A DNA stretch of 5,462 bases, from contig JAJYJN010000071.1 of the NCBI GenBank assembly GCA_021789455.1, positions 1 to 5,462 on the forward strand. The letters run 5' to 3'. Every line of letters begins with the position of its first letter. Positions within the stretch are counted from its first letter, which is position 1. The DNA is from a bacterium (GTDB lineage: Bacteria; SZUA-79; Acidulodesulfobacterales; Acidulodesulfobacteraceae). The notes under the pieces were generated by a model. The model had not been told where the DNA came from and made no database searches. It was given only the letters and a program-made list of their open reading frames with translations. Made by a program: the position numbers and the translations under genes. Shown here piece after piece: positions 1 through 5,462 of this stretch.

Positions 1-378
1 AACCAGATTCCCGCAAGCTATATAGAAGGAGCTCTTGCGCTCGGGGCTACCAAATGGCAGGCTACGAGGTCGGTCATATTAAAAGCCGCGCTTGGCGGTA
101 TATTTATCGGTATATTGCTTGGAGTAATGAATATAATCGGACAGACGGCTCCGCTCTTATTTACAAACTATTATAATACCGGCATGCCTACCGGAGTTAC
201 CGGTCCCGGCGGTGCGGTCGGGGATCTGGCGATGCTGATTTTTATATATATTCATGAACCTTCAAAGATACTGCATTACAAAGCGGAAGCGGCATCGGTG
301 GTTTTACTGCTCTTTATATTCGCATTGGATTTGGGATTAAGGTTGATAAACTATTTGGCTAAGAGATTCATTTTATAG
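1..378 (+). CDS. pstA: Phosphate ABC transporter permease PstA, C-terminal part (5' end outside window)
   Basis: This is the last 125 residues of an inner-membrane permease; the frame is open from base 1 and stops with TAG at 376-378. It begins inside the cytoplasmic EAA loop (visible residues 9-20, EGALALGATKWQ), which docks on the ATPase in ABC importers. A membrane segment follows (about 31-47), then GQTAPLLFT (47-55), the counterpart of the PstA hallmark GETAPLLFT, then a Gly/Pro-rich loop (about 61-74) and a last membrane helix (about 97-118). With PstC it would form the channel that passes phosphate from PstS into the cytoplasm. pstB starts 16 bp downstream, so the two are clearly co-transcribed. 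The family call rests on the EAA loop, the TAPLLFT motif and the pstB-phoU neighbours. The usual Arg and Glu of the RAxGE segment are replaced by Asn and Gln here (see findings). An internal TTG at 115 is not a real start, because the homology extends upstream of it. Confidence 0.9.
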   Translation, partial: NQIPASYIEGALALGATKWQATRSVILKAALGGIFIGILLGVMNIIGQTAPLLFTNYYNTGMPTGVTGPGGAVGDLAMLIFIYIHEPSKILHYKAEAASVVLLLFIFALDLGLRLINYLAKRFIL

Positions 379-383
379 GAGGA
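377..383 (+). promoter_or_regulatory. Ribosome binding site of pstB
   Basis: AGGAGGA is a near-perfect Shine-Dalgarno sequence. It overlaps the pstA stop codon and lies 11 bases before the ATG at 395, which fixes the pstB start and suggests translational coupling with pstA. Confidence 0.8.
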
Positions 384-394
384 ATTAAAATTTT

Positions 395-1177
395 ATGCCC
401 GAAAATATAAAAGAAGTTCATACCGATAATATAATCGTTAACGTTAAAGACCTGAATTTTTATTACGGGAATTACCATCTTTTAAAATCGGTTAATCTTT
501 ATTTTAAAAAAAATTCCGTGTGTACGCTTTTAGGCCCTTCCGGATGCGGAAAATCCACATTTCTAAGGACTCTCAACAGGATGAACGATTATACCGAAGG
601 CGCAAAGCTTACGGGCGAAGTTTTGATTAACGGGAAAAATATATACGATAAATCGGTAGATGTGGTGGAATTAAGAAGAGACATAGGCATGGTGTTTCAA
701 AATCCGAATCCTTTCCCAAAATCTATTTTCGAAAACGTAGCTTTCGGATTAAAAATACACGGTATAAAGAACAAGGATTTTATCGTCGAGCGCGTAGAAA
801 AATGCCTGAAATATTCGGGGCTTTACGATGAAGTGAAAGACAAGCTGAACAAATCGGCGCTTTCTCTTTCCGGCGGACAACAGCAGAGGCTATGCATAGC
901 AAGAGCTATTGCTACCAATCCTTCGATACTCTTAATGGATGAGCCGACGGCTTATCTCGACCCTGTTTCGACGAGCATTATACTGGATTTGATAAATTCT
1001 TTCAAAAAATATTATACTATAATAGTAGTAAGCCATAACGTTCAACAATCGGGAAGAATTTCCGATTACAGCGGTTTTTTTCTGGACGGAGAGCTTATAG
1101 AATTCGATGAAGCGGGGGCTTTTTTTACGAGGCCTAAAGATAAAAGAACGGAAAACTTTATAACGAGCAGATATTAA
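395..1177 (+). CDS. pstB: Phosphate ABC transporter ATP-binding protein PstB
   Basis: This is the cytoplasmic ATPase that powers phosphate import through PstA/PstC. The 260 residues match the usual PstB length. All ABC motifs are present in order: an aromatic A-loop region (NFYYGNYH, 21-28), Walker A GPSGCGKST (47-55), the Q-loop in VFQNPNPFP (Gln102; this Pro-rich stretch is typical of PstB), signature LSGGQQQR (158-165), Walker B ILLMDEPT (178-185) with catalytic Glu183, and the H-loop His214 in SHN. The C-terminus GELIEF...PKDKRTENFITSRY is diagnostic of PstB rather than other ABC ATPases. It starts 16 bp after pstA with a strong ribosome binding site, and phoU follows 73 bp later. The D-loop reads AYLDP where PstB normally has SALDP, and the H-loop is followed by VQQSGR rather than the common MQQAAR. 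All catalytic residues are kept, so it should be active. Confidence 0.97.
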   Translation: MPENIKEVHTDNIIVNVKDLNFYYGNYHLLKSVNLYFKKNSVCTLLGPSGCGKSTFLRTLNRMNDYTEGAKLTGEVLINGKNIYDKSVDVVELRRDIGMVFQNPNPFPKSIFENVAFGLKIHGIKNKDFIVERVEKCLKYSGLYDEVKDKLNKSALSLSGGQQQRLCIARAIATNPSILLMDEPTAYLDPVSTSIILDLINSFKKYYTIIVVSHNVQQSGRISDYSGFFLDGELIEFDEAGAFFTRPKDKRTENFITSRY

Positions 1178-1203
1178 AAATAATAAATTTTCTTAATAAA
1201 TCC

Positions 1204-1228
1204 GGGAACAGATTTAAAATCTGCTCCC
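1204..1228 (+). other. Strong inverted repeat (RNA hairpin) between pstB and phoU
   Basis: The arms GGGAACAGATTT (1204-1215) and AAATCTGCTCCC (1217-1228) are complementary over 12 positions with one A-C mismatch. The inner A/T pairs probably open to leave a loop of about 5 bases. No T-run follows on either strand (the + strand continues TATAAAAGG), so this is not a standard intrinsic terminator. It ends 7 bases before the phoU ribosome binding site. Possible roles are protecting the 3' end of a processed pstA-pstB message, partial attenuation before phoU, or control of phoU translation. It could also be a copy of a dispersed genomic repeat, which cannot be tested from this window. The structure is seen directly; the role is inferred. 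Confidence 0.65.
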
Positions 1229-1234
1229 TATAAA

Positions 1235-1244
1235 AGGAGAGGGG
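1235..1244 (+). promoter_or_regulatory. Ribosome binding site deciding the GTG start of phoU
   Basis: The purine stretch AGGAGAGGGG lies 6 bases before GTG at 1251. It supports this GTG as the phoU start; the first in-frame ATG (Met9, at 1275) is far too distant from it. Confidence 0.75.
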
Positions 1245-1250
1245 TTTTCG

Positions 1251-1931
1251 GTGAATATATTAGATAGCGAGCTTATGAAATTAAAGAAAAACGTCGTTGA
1301 AATGAGCGAGATAGTCAACGGCCAGCTGAACAGCGCAACCAGATTTTTATTCGAGAGGGATAAGAATCTTGCGGAAGAGACCATTAAAAACGACCTTAAA
1401 GTCAATTCGCTGGAAGTCAGCATTAATGAAAATTGCATAAAACTTCTGGCTTTATATCAACCCGAAGCTGCCGATTTAATGTTTATAACGACTACGATGA
1501 AAATTATAACAGACCTCGAAAGAATGGGCGATTTATGCGCTTCGGTATGCCAGATAGGGCTTAAACTGACTGACGGAACTTCTTCGTCGGAAGAATTTAA
1601 ATGCGTATATTCATATCTGGAAGACGTTGCATCCAGGGACGGCGAAATGCTTAAAATGGCGATGAAAATGTATGCCGACGGCGCAAAGGAAAATATAGGA
1701 CTTAAAGATATTATAATAAAAGACGAAAACGTTATAGATATGCTGTCCCATAAAATCGTAGTGGATATTATAAACGCATCGATAAAAAATTTAACCACGC
1801 TTGAGAACAATATAACTTATATTTTTATTGCACGAAAATACGAAAGATTTGCCGACCATGCCCAGAAAATTATGGAACTGCTTCTGTATATGGAATTAGG
1901 CAAAGATTTAAGAAATCTGCCCGAATATTAA
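1251..1931 (+). CDS. phoU: Phosphate transport/signalling regulator PhoU
   Basis: PhoU is a cytoplasmic helical protein that restrains the Pst transporter and links it to PhoR-type sensor kinases. The 226 residues fit the family and show its two three-helix repeats. Repeat 1 has NDLKVNSLE (47-55), LALYQPEAADL (66-76) and DLERMGD (88-94). Repeat 2 has KDENVIDML (157-165) and ARKYERFADHAQKIME (194-209), matching the family's ARxLERIGDHAxNIxE. The start is GTG, supported by the ribosome binding site at 1235-1244. It follows pstB in the common pstB-phoU order but after a gap holding a hairpin. Some usual positions are changed: QPEAADLM stands where QPVARDLR is typical, and Asn52 replaces an acidic residue of the repeat-1 metal-binding region. 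Its TAA stop overlaps the stop of the convergent outer-membrane factor gene, leaving no room for a separate terminator. Confidence 0.93.
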   Translation: MNILDSELMKLKKNVVEMSEIVNGQLNSATRFLFERDKNLAEETIKNDLKVNSLEVSINENCIKLLALYQPEAADLMFITTTMKIITDLERMGDLCASVCQIGLKLTDGTSSSEEFKCVYSYLEDVASRDGEMLKMAMKMYADGAKENIGLKDIIIKDENVIDMLSHKIVVDIINASIKNLTTLENNITYIFIARKYERFADHAQKIMELLLYMELGKDLRNLPEY

Positions 1932-3406
1932 TCGGTTTTTAATCCCATTCCCAGTGCATTATATACGCCTATGACGTCTTCCTGCAAAAGAAGGTTTTGA
2001 TTTATCAGGTTATATTCGGCGTTAAGCATATCCAGCTTATACGTCAGATATGTTATGCGGCTTGCAATGCCTGTTTTATACTGAATCCCGTAAATGTGAA
2101 ACAGTTTAAGGGAATAGTTAAAATTGTTTTCGTAGCTTTTCAGGGTTTTAACGTCCCTCTTGTAATTTGCTAGAGCGCTGTCGGTTTCGCTGAAAGCGTT
2201 TATTACGGCGTTACGATAGTTTAACACGGCCTGCTGATACTGCAGTTTAGACCTCTTGTATATGCTTATATTTGTTTTGTAATTAAATATAGGCGCCAAA
2301 ATATTCAATCCGAAATTCCATACGCTGTTAGTATCGGTAACGAAATTGTTTAGGCCAGGACTTGCGTAACCGTAGTTGCCCGTCAGGTTTAATACCGGAA
2401 AAAAATTAGCAAGGCTTTCTTTTTTAGCGTAAGCGTATGATAAGACGCTGTATTCGGCTCCTTTGACGTCCGGCCTTTGCGTTAAAATTTCCGAAGGAAT
2501 GTTCGGCGGTATAAGATTAGAATAATTCATGCCGTTATAGCCGTTAAAATTTCCTGCTTTGGTATCGGTTTTGAATTTGAATTTTTCCGGGAATTTTCCT
2601 ATATAATAAGCCAGCGTGTTTTCGGTAATATCCTGAAGTTTTACGGAATCGTTCAATTCCGTTTTTAAGATTTCGAGATTTGTTTTCGCGGTTTCTACCG
2701 GTTCCGCATCTATGAGTCCGTCTTTATATTGAATCATATAAAGCTTTAAAATTTCTTTTTCGGCGGCATATTGTTTTCTGAGATTATCCGCAGATTTTTC
2801 TAAAGCCGATATTTGAAAATAAGCCTGAGCTACATTGCTTATTAAGGTCAATTTTACGACGTCCGCATCTTCTTTGGAAACCGCGACGTTTGCCTTTGCC
2901 TGTTTTATAGCGTTATTGACCTGATTCCATGCGTCTAATTCATAAGAAGCGCTCAAACCGGCTTGATTTAAATTATAAATTACCGTGGAAGCGGCGCCTG
3001 AAGAACCGCTGCCTGAGAATATCGAAGTTTCGTAGCCCGGAAGTTTATTTCTAGTAGTGCTGAAATTGAAATTAACGACAGGAAATAAATTAGATTCATT
3101 CTGCGAAACGTAAGTTTTGGCAACCTGAATATTTTTTACCGCGATAAGATAATTTAAATTGTTTTTAACCGCCTCGCCGACTAAAATATCCAGCTCTTTA
3201 TCGCCAAAATTTTTCCACCAGTCGTTTTTTACCGGCATATTGCCGTTTTTAAGGGCATATTTGAACTTTTTTGGGATTTTTACCGCGATTTTTTTGGGAC
3301 TGCTGAACAGGCTGCAGCCGCTCAGGATGAAAATGGAGCCGAAGCTCAGGCAAAACAGCAGGAATAAAATTTTATTTATTTTTATTTTTGTTCTCGATAT
3401 TTTCAT
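1928..3406 (-). CDS. RND efflux outer-membrane factor lipoprotein (TolC/NodT family)
   Basis: This is the outer-membrane channel of a tripartite efflux pump: a trimer with a beta-barrel in the outer membrane and a long alpha-helical tunnel in the periplasm. Its 492 residues are normal for the family. The N-terminus is a lipoprotein signal: basic n-region (1-12), hydrophobic core (about 13-27) and lipobox LSGC with Cys31; Ser at +2 suits sorting to the outer membrane. Two outer-membrane-efflux repeats follow. Marker segments are NDWWKNFGDKELDIL (61-75), SYELDAW (154-160), AQAYFQI (193-199), ILTQRPDVKGAE (307-318; the most diagnostic) and FFPVLNLTGNYG (335-346). A Ser/Gly-rich stretch (131-140) probably forms a surface loop. 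The ATG has no clear Shine-Dalgarno sequence, but the next Met (57) lies beyond the lipobox, so the start is safe. The gene is divergent from the adaptor-pump genes at 3575 onward, its likely partners. A consensus promoter lies upstream at 3460-3489. Confidence 0.95.
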   Translation of the reverse strand: MKISRTKIKINKILFLLFCLSFGSIFILSGCSLFSSPKKIAVKIPKKFKYALKNGNMPVKNDWWKNFGDKELDILVGEAVKNNLNYLIAVKNIQVAKTYVSQNESNLFPVVNFNFSTTRNKLPGYETSIFSGSGSSGAASTVIYNLNQAGLSASYELDAWNQVNNAIKQAKANVAVSKEDADVVKLTLISNVAQAYFQISALEKSADNLRKQYAAEKEILKLYMIQYKDGLIDAEPVETAKTNLEILKTELNDSVKLQDITENTLAYYIGKFPEKFKFKTDTKAGNFNGYNGMNYSNLIPPNIPSEILTQRPDVKGAEYSVLSYAYAKKESLANFFPVLNLTGNYGYASPGLNNFVTDTNSVWNFGLNILAPIFNYKTNISIYKRSKLQYQQAVLNYRNAVINAFSETDSALANYKRDVKTLKSYENNFNYSLKLFHIYGIQYKTGIASRITYLTYKLDMLNAEYNLINQNLLLQEDVIGVYNALGMGLKTD

Positions 3407-3429
3407 ATTAAATAATGTTAAAATTTTAA

Positions 3430-3458
3430 TTGACTGAATTTTTAATTTATTATATTCT
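3430..3458 (+). promoter_or_regulatory. Possible promoter for the adaptor-pump operon
   Basis: TTGACT (3430-3435) and TATTCT (3453-3458) match consensus at 5/6 and 4/6 with a 17-bp spacer, placing a start near 3465. That would give a leader of about 110 bases before the ATG at 3575. It would lie almost face to face with the minus-strand promoter, so polymerase could probably occupy only one at a time. A weaker alternative nearer the gene is TTGTCA (3483-3488) with TGTAAA (3508-3513), 19-bp spacer. Neither is strong and the region is AT-rich, so the choice is uncertain. Confidence 0.35.
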
Positions 3459-3459
3459 A

Positions 3460-3489
3460 ATTATACTGACTATAAAGTCATATTGTCAA
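3460..3489 (-). promoter_or_regulatory. Consensus sigma-70-type promoter of the outer-membrane factor gene
   Basis: Read on the minus strand, TTGACA (3489-3484) and TATAAT (3465-3460) match the -35 and -10 consensus in all 12 positions, with an 18-bp spacer (3483-3466). Transcription should start near 3453, giving a leader of about 47 bases before the ATG at 3406. The match is seen directly; activity is inferred. A promoter this strong for an efflux component would usually need repression, which fits the inverted repeat in its spacer. Confidence 0.8.
3467..3480. promoter_or_regulatory. Candidate repressor operator in the promoter spacer
   Basis: The inverted repeat TGACT (3467-3471) / AGTCA (3476-3480) with a 4-base centre ATAA lies wholly between the -35 and -10 boxes of the minus-strand promoter. 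Efflux genes are commonly controlled by TetR- or MarR-type dimers that bind such sites and block RNA polymerase. Further TGAC/GTCA half-sites stand at 3431-3434 and 3485-3488, the latter within the -35 box. No regulator gene is in the window. Five-base arms in AT-rich DNA are weak evidence alone; the placement is the argument. Confidence 0.45.
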
Positions 3490-3529
3490 TCGGTTTTTTG
3501 TCCTGATTGTAAATTTATTAATCCGGCAG

Positions 3530-3565
3530 ATTAAAATAAAATATAAATCTAAATATTAAAATAAA
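3530..3565. repeat. 11-bp direct repeat in the adaptor leader
   Basis: ATTAAAATAAA occurs exactly at 3530-3540 and 3555-3565, with a 25-bp period. The second copy runs into the AAAGG ribosome binding site. The unit is nearly pure A/T in an AT-rich leader, so chance is likely. A role as translation-enhancing A-rich leader or as paired protein-binding sites is only possible. Confidence 0.3.
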
Positions 3566-3574
3566 GGTAATTTT

Positions 3575-4708
3575 ATGATTAAAAGATTTATAATAGCGTT
3601 TCTTGTTTTAGCCGTCATATTCGGCGGAATATTCGGATACAAGGCATATATAGGCTATAAAAACGGGCAGATGATGAAAATGATGAAATATCCGCCTGCT
3701 TCGGTATCCGTAGCCGTTTCCAAAATAGGGGACTGGCAGCCATATATTCATACCATAGGGAACGTAACGGCGATAAATTCGGTTAACGTAACGACCCAGG
3801 TAGCGGGACAGGTTAATGGCATATATTTTAAATCCGGAGAATTCGTTCATAAAAATCAGCTCCTGGCAACCCTTGACGATTCTCTTCAGCTTGCCCAGCT
3901 AAAACAGTATAAATCCCAATTAATCGTTAATAAATTTAATTATCTGCAGTATAAAAAAGCCTACGAGAAAAATGCCGTTTCTAAAGCGTCTTATATTCAA
4001 ATGCTCTCAACTTTAAAGCAGAACGAAGCGTTAATAAATCAAACGGAAGTCGTTATAAGCGATATGGCCGTCAGAGCTCCTTTTTCGGGCATAGTAGGAA
4101 TAAGAAATTCAAGTTCCGTAAATCTCGGTCAGTATATTCAGCCCGGAACAAATATTATCCCTCTTTATTCCGTCAATCCCATTTATATCGATTTTACTAT
4201 GCCGCAAAACGATTTGCACAATTTAAAAATAGACCAGAAGGTTAAGGTAGAACTGGATTCTTATCATAAGACCTTTACCGGCAGGATAAAAACTATAAGC
4301 ATAGACGTAAACACGGTTTCCAGGAATATAACCGTCAGGGTTATAATAGATAACGGTTCTCTGATTTTAAGGCCGGGAATGTTCGTTACGGGAAGGGTCT
4401 TTCTTCCGGTAATACATAACGTCGTTACCGTTCCTGCTACCGCCGTAACATATAATCCTTACGGAGATTTTATCTATGTCATAGTTAAAAAGAACGGCCA
4501 ATATATAGCAAATACCGATTATGTTACCGTAGGACAGCAGAGAAACGATACGGCAGTAATATCTAAAGGCTTGAAACCCGGAGCAATCGTCGTTACCGCC
4601 GGACAGGTTAAACTCAGGAACGGCGCTCCGGTTATCATCGAAAACGGCATAGGAAATGCAGGGAAAGCGAACGGAGTTAAAAATAAGGGCAAGGGGAGCA
4701 ATAAATGA
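3575..4708 (+). CDS. RND efflux periplasmic adaptor (membrane fusion protein)
   Basis: This adaptor bridges the inner-membrane RND pump and the outer-membrane channel in the periplasm. The 377 residues are typical. The N-terminus is basic followed by one hydrophobic segment (about 5-21) with no lipobox Cys, so it is anchored by a membrane helix or a cleaved signal rather than by lipid. Next come the first half of the biotinyl-lipoyl domain (VTTQVAGQVNGIYFKSGEFV, 72-91), an alpha-helical hairpin (about 103-160), the second lipoyl half (VRAPFSGIVG, 166-175), the beta-barrel domain (LYSVNPIYIDFTMPQNDL, 197-214, through the RPGMFVTGRV strand, 266-275) and a membrane-proximal domain (about 280-355). 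A Met cluster MMKMMK (33-38) follows the anchor, and the tail (358-377) is Gly/Asn/Lys-rich and basic. AAAGG at 3563-3567 is a modest ribosome binding site 7 bases before the ATG. The pump gene overlaps its stop codon. Confidence 0.95.
   Translation: MIKRFIIAFLVLAVIFGGIFGYKAYIGYKNGQMMKMMKYPPASVSVAVSKIGDWQPYIHTIGNVTAINSVNVTTQVAGQVNGIYFKSGEFVHKNQLLATLDDSLQLAQLKQYKSQLIVNKFNYLQYKKAYEKNAVSKASYIQMLSTLKQNEALINQTEVVISDMAVRAPFSGIVGIRNSSSVNLGQYIQPGTNIIPLYSVNPIYIDFTMPQNDLHNLKIDQKVKVELDSYHKTFTGRIKTISIDVNTVSRNITVRVIIDNGSLILRPGMFVTGRVFLPVIHNVVTVPATAVTYNPYGDFIYVIVKKNGQYIANTDYVTVGQQRNDTAVISKGLKPGAIVVTAGQVKLRNGAPVIIENGIGNAGKANGVKNKGKGSNK
4691..4698 (+). promoter_or_regulatory. Ribosome binding site of the RND pump gene, inside the adaptor gene
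   Basis: AAGGGGAG lies 6 bases before the ATG at 4705. It fixes that start and, with the ATGA overlap, points to translational coupling of adaptor and pump. Confidence 0.75.
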
Positions 4709-5462
4709 GTTTTACCGATATATTCATAAAAAAACCGGTTCTCGCGATAGTCTTAAGCCTTATTATTTTAATTCTGGGCGCAAGGTCTTTGTCCGAGCTT
4801 ACCGTAAGGGAATACCCGAAAGTAAAAGATACGCTGATAACCGTCCAGACCGCTTATCCCGGCGCCAGCGCAAACGTGGTGCAGGGTTTCATTACTATGC
4901 CTCTCGAAAGGGCTATAGCTTCTTCGGAGGGTATCGATTATATTACCTCGTCGAGCACCGAAGGCGTAAGCACCATTATGGTATTTATGAAGCTTAATTA
5001 CGACCCTAATGCCGCCCTTGCAGAGGTGCTTTCGCAGGTAAATTCCGTTCTGAACCAGCTTCCTAAACAGTCCCAGCTTCCGGTAATCACAAAAACAAGC
5101 GTGACGAATCTGGCATATCTGTATCTTGCATTTACGTCGAATTCGTTAAGCAGTTCGCAGATGACGGACTATCTGACGAGGGCGGTTCAGCCTAAAGTTC
5201 AGGCGATAAGCGGCGTAGGACAGGTTATGATTTACGGAAACAAACAGTTCGGAATGAGGATATGGCTTAATCCTAAAAAAATGGCGGAATTTAACGTTAC
5301 GCCCGTGGAAGTTTCCCAGGCTCTTGCAAATAATAACTATATATCGTCTAACGGATATACCAAAGGGAATTATATACAGGTCAATATATCGGCGGATACT
5401 CTTCTTAACAGCGTAAAGCAGTTTAAAAATTTAGTCGTGGCAAACGACGGCGGAACTTTAAT
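4705..5462 (+). CDS. RND efflux inner-membrane pump (AcrB/MexI-like, HAE1 family), N-terminal part
   Basis: This is the start of a proton-driven multidrug-efflux-type pump, 252 residues visible of the roughly 1000-1050 usual for the family; the frame is open at the window end. MSFTDIFIKKPVLAIVLSLI (1-20) begins the first membrane helix (about 10-28). The periplasmic porter domain follows with REYPKV (35-40), TAYPGASANVVQ (49-60), ITMPLERAI (63-71), TSSSTEGVSTI (81-91), QVNSVLNQLP (111-120), SGVGQVMIYG (169-178) and MRIWLNPKKM (184-193). YPGAS and the absence of CusA-type features favour the hydrophobic-compound branch over metal pumps, and the N-terminus resembles MexI-type pumps as I remember them. 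The ATG overlaps the adaptor stop as ATGA. The proton-relay Asp residues of helix 4 and the substrate-pocket residues of the second half lie outside the window, so substrate and activity cannot be judged. Confidence 0.95.
   Translation, partial: MSFTDIFIKKPVLAIVLSLIILILGARSLSELTVREYPKVKDTLITVQTAYPGASANVVQGFITMPLERAIASSEGIDYITSSSTEGVSTIMVFMKLNYDPNAALAEVLSQVNSVLNQLPKQSQLPVITKTSVTNLAYLYLAFTSNSLSSSQMTDYLTRAVQPKVQAISGVGQVMIYGNKQFGMRIWLNPKKMAEFNVTPVEVSQALANNNYISSNGYTKGNYIQVNISADTLLNSVKQFKNLVVANDGGTL

Noticed and set aside
1..378. Pho box or phosphate-operon promoter
   Set aside because: The visible part lies inside pstA; the operon promoter would be upstream of the window, and I see no PhoB-type direct repeat in the gaps.
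1204..1240. Intrinsic terminator after pstB
   Set aside because: The hairpin is strong, but no T-run follows it on either strand, and phoU directly follows with a good ribosome binding site.
1214..1810. Minus-strand open frames within phoU (1214-1438 and 1457-1810)
   Set aside because: They lie antisense to a well-supported phoU gene, are rich in Ser/Ile/Phe as expected of mirror frames, and match no family I recognise.
3159..3437. Plus-strand open frame opposite the start of the outer-membrane factor gene
   Set aside because: It is the complement of the signal peptide and first domain of a clear lipoprotein gene and runs through the promoter leader.
3487..3509. Inverted repeat CAATC (3487-3491) / GATTG (3505-3509) as a second operator
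   Set aside because: The arms are only 5 bp with a 13-bp spacer and do not extend; this is expected by chance in such AT-rich DNA.
3407..3574. Riboswitch or small RNA in the divergent intergenic region
   Set aside because: The region is low-complexity A/T without extended paired stems or known riboswitch motifs.
4656..4997. Plus-strand open frame spanning the adaptor-pump junction
   Set aside because: It is out of frame with both the adaptor and the pump, whose conserved motifs account for this DNA, and its Arg/Tyr-rich product resembles no family.
1..5462. A new defence, mobile or otherwise undescribed system
   Set aside because: Every coding region belongs to a known family (Pst/PhoU or RND efflux), with no mobile-element ends, repeat arrays or unexplained long gaps.

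Overview
The window comes from an AT-rich Gram-negative bacterium. An outer-membrane lipoprotein of the TolC/NodT type next to a membrane-fusion protein and an RND pump requires a two-membrane envelope. Codon use favours ATA for Ile and AGA/AGG for Arg in all genes, with no visible compositional break, so I see no sign that any part was recently acquired. The lineage cannot be fixed from the sequence; an AT-rich deltaproteobacterium-like or candidate-phylum genome is a guess only.

Region 1 (1-1931, + strand) is the distal end of a phosphate-specific transport operon: the C-terminal part of the permease PstA (cut by the window start), the ATPase PstB, and the regulator PhoU. PstA and PstB would form the inner-membrane part of the ABC importer, and PhoU would couple its state to PhoR/PhoB-type signalling. 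PstS, PstC and the two-component genes are not in the window. A strong hairpin without a T-run lies between pstB and phoU. Several usually conserved residues are changed in all three proteins, so this is a divergent Pst module.

Region 2 (1928-5462) is a tripartite RND efflux system. The outer-membrane factor gene is on the minus strand and ends tail-to-tail with phoU, the two stop codons sharing the tetranucleotide TTAA. A 168-bp divergent regulatory region (3407-3574) separates it from the + strand adaptor gene, which overlaps the RND pump gene by ATGA (pump cut by the window end). The regulatory region holds a fully consensus sigma-70-type promoter facing the outer-membrane factor gene, with a short inverted repeat exactly in its spacer that looks like a repressor operator. 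Pump, adaptor and outer-membrane channel would together export small hydrophobic or toxic compounds across both membranes; the substrate cannot be told.

There is no gene-free stretch over 300 bp. I found no RNA gene, mobile element, CRISPR array or obviously new system. The most interesting points are the paired charge loss in PstA and the regulatory architecture at 3407-3574.
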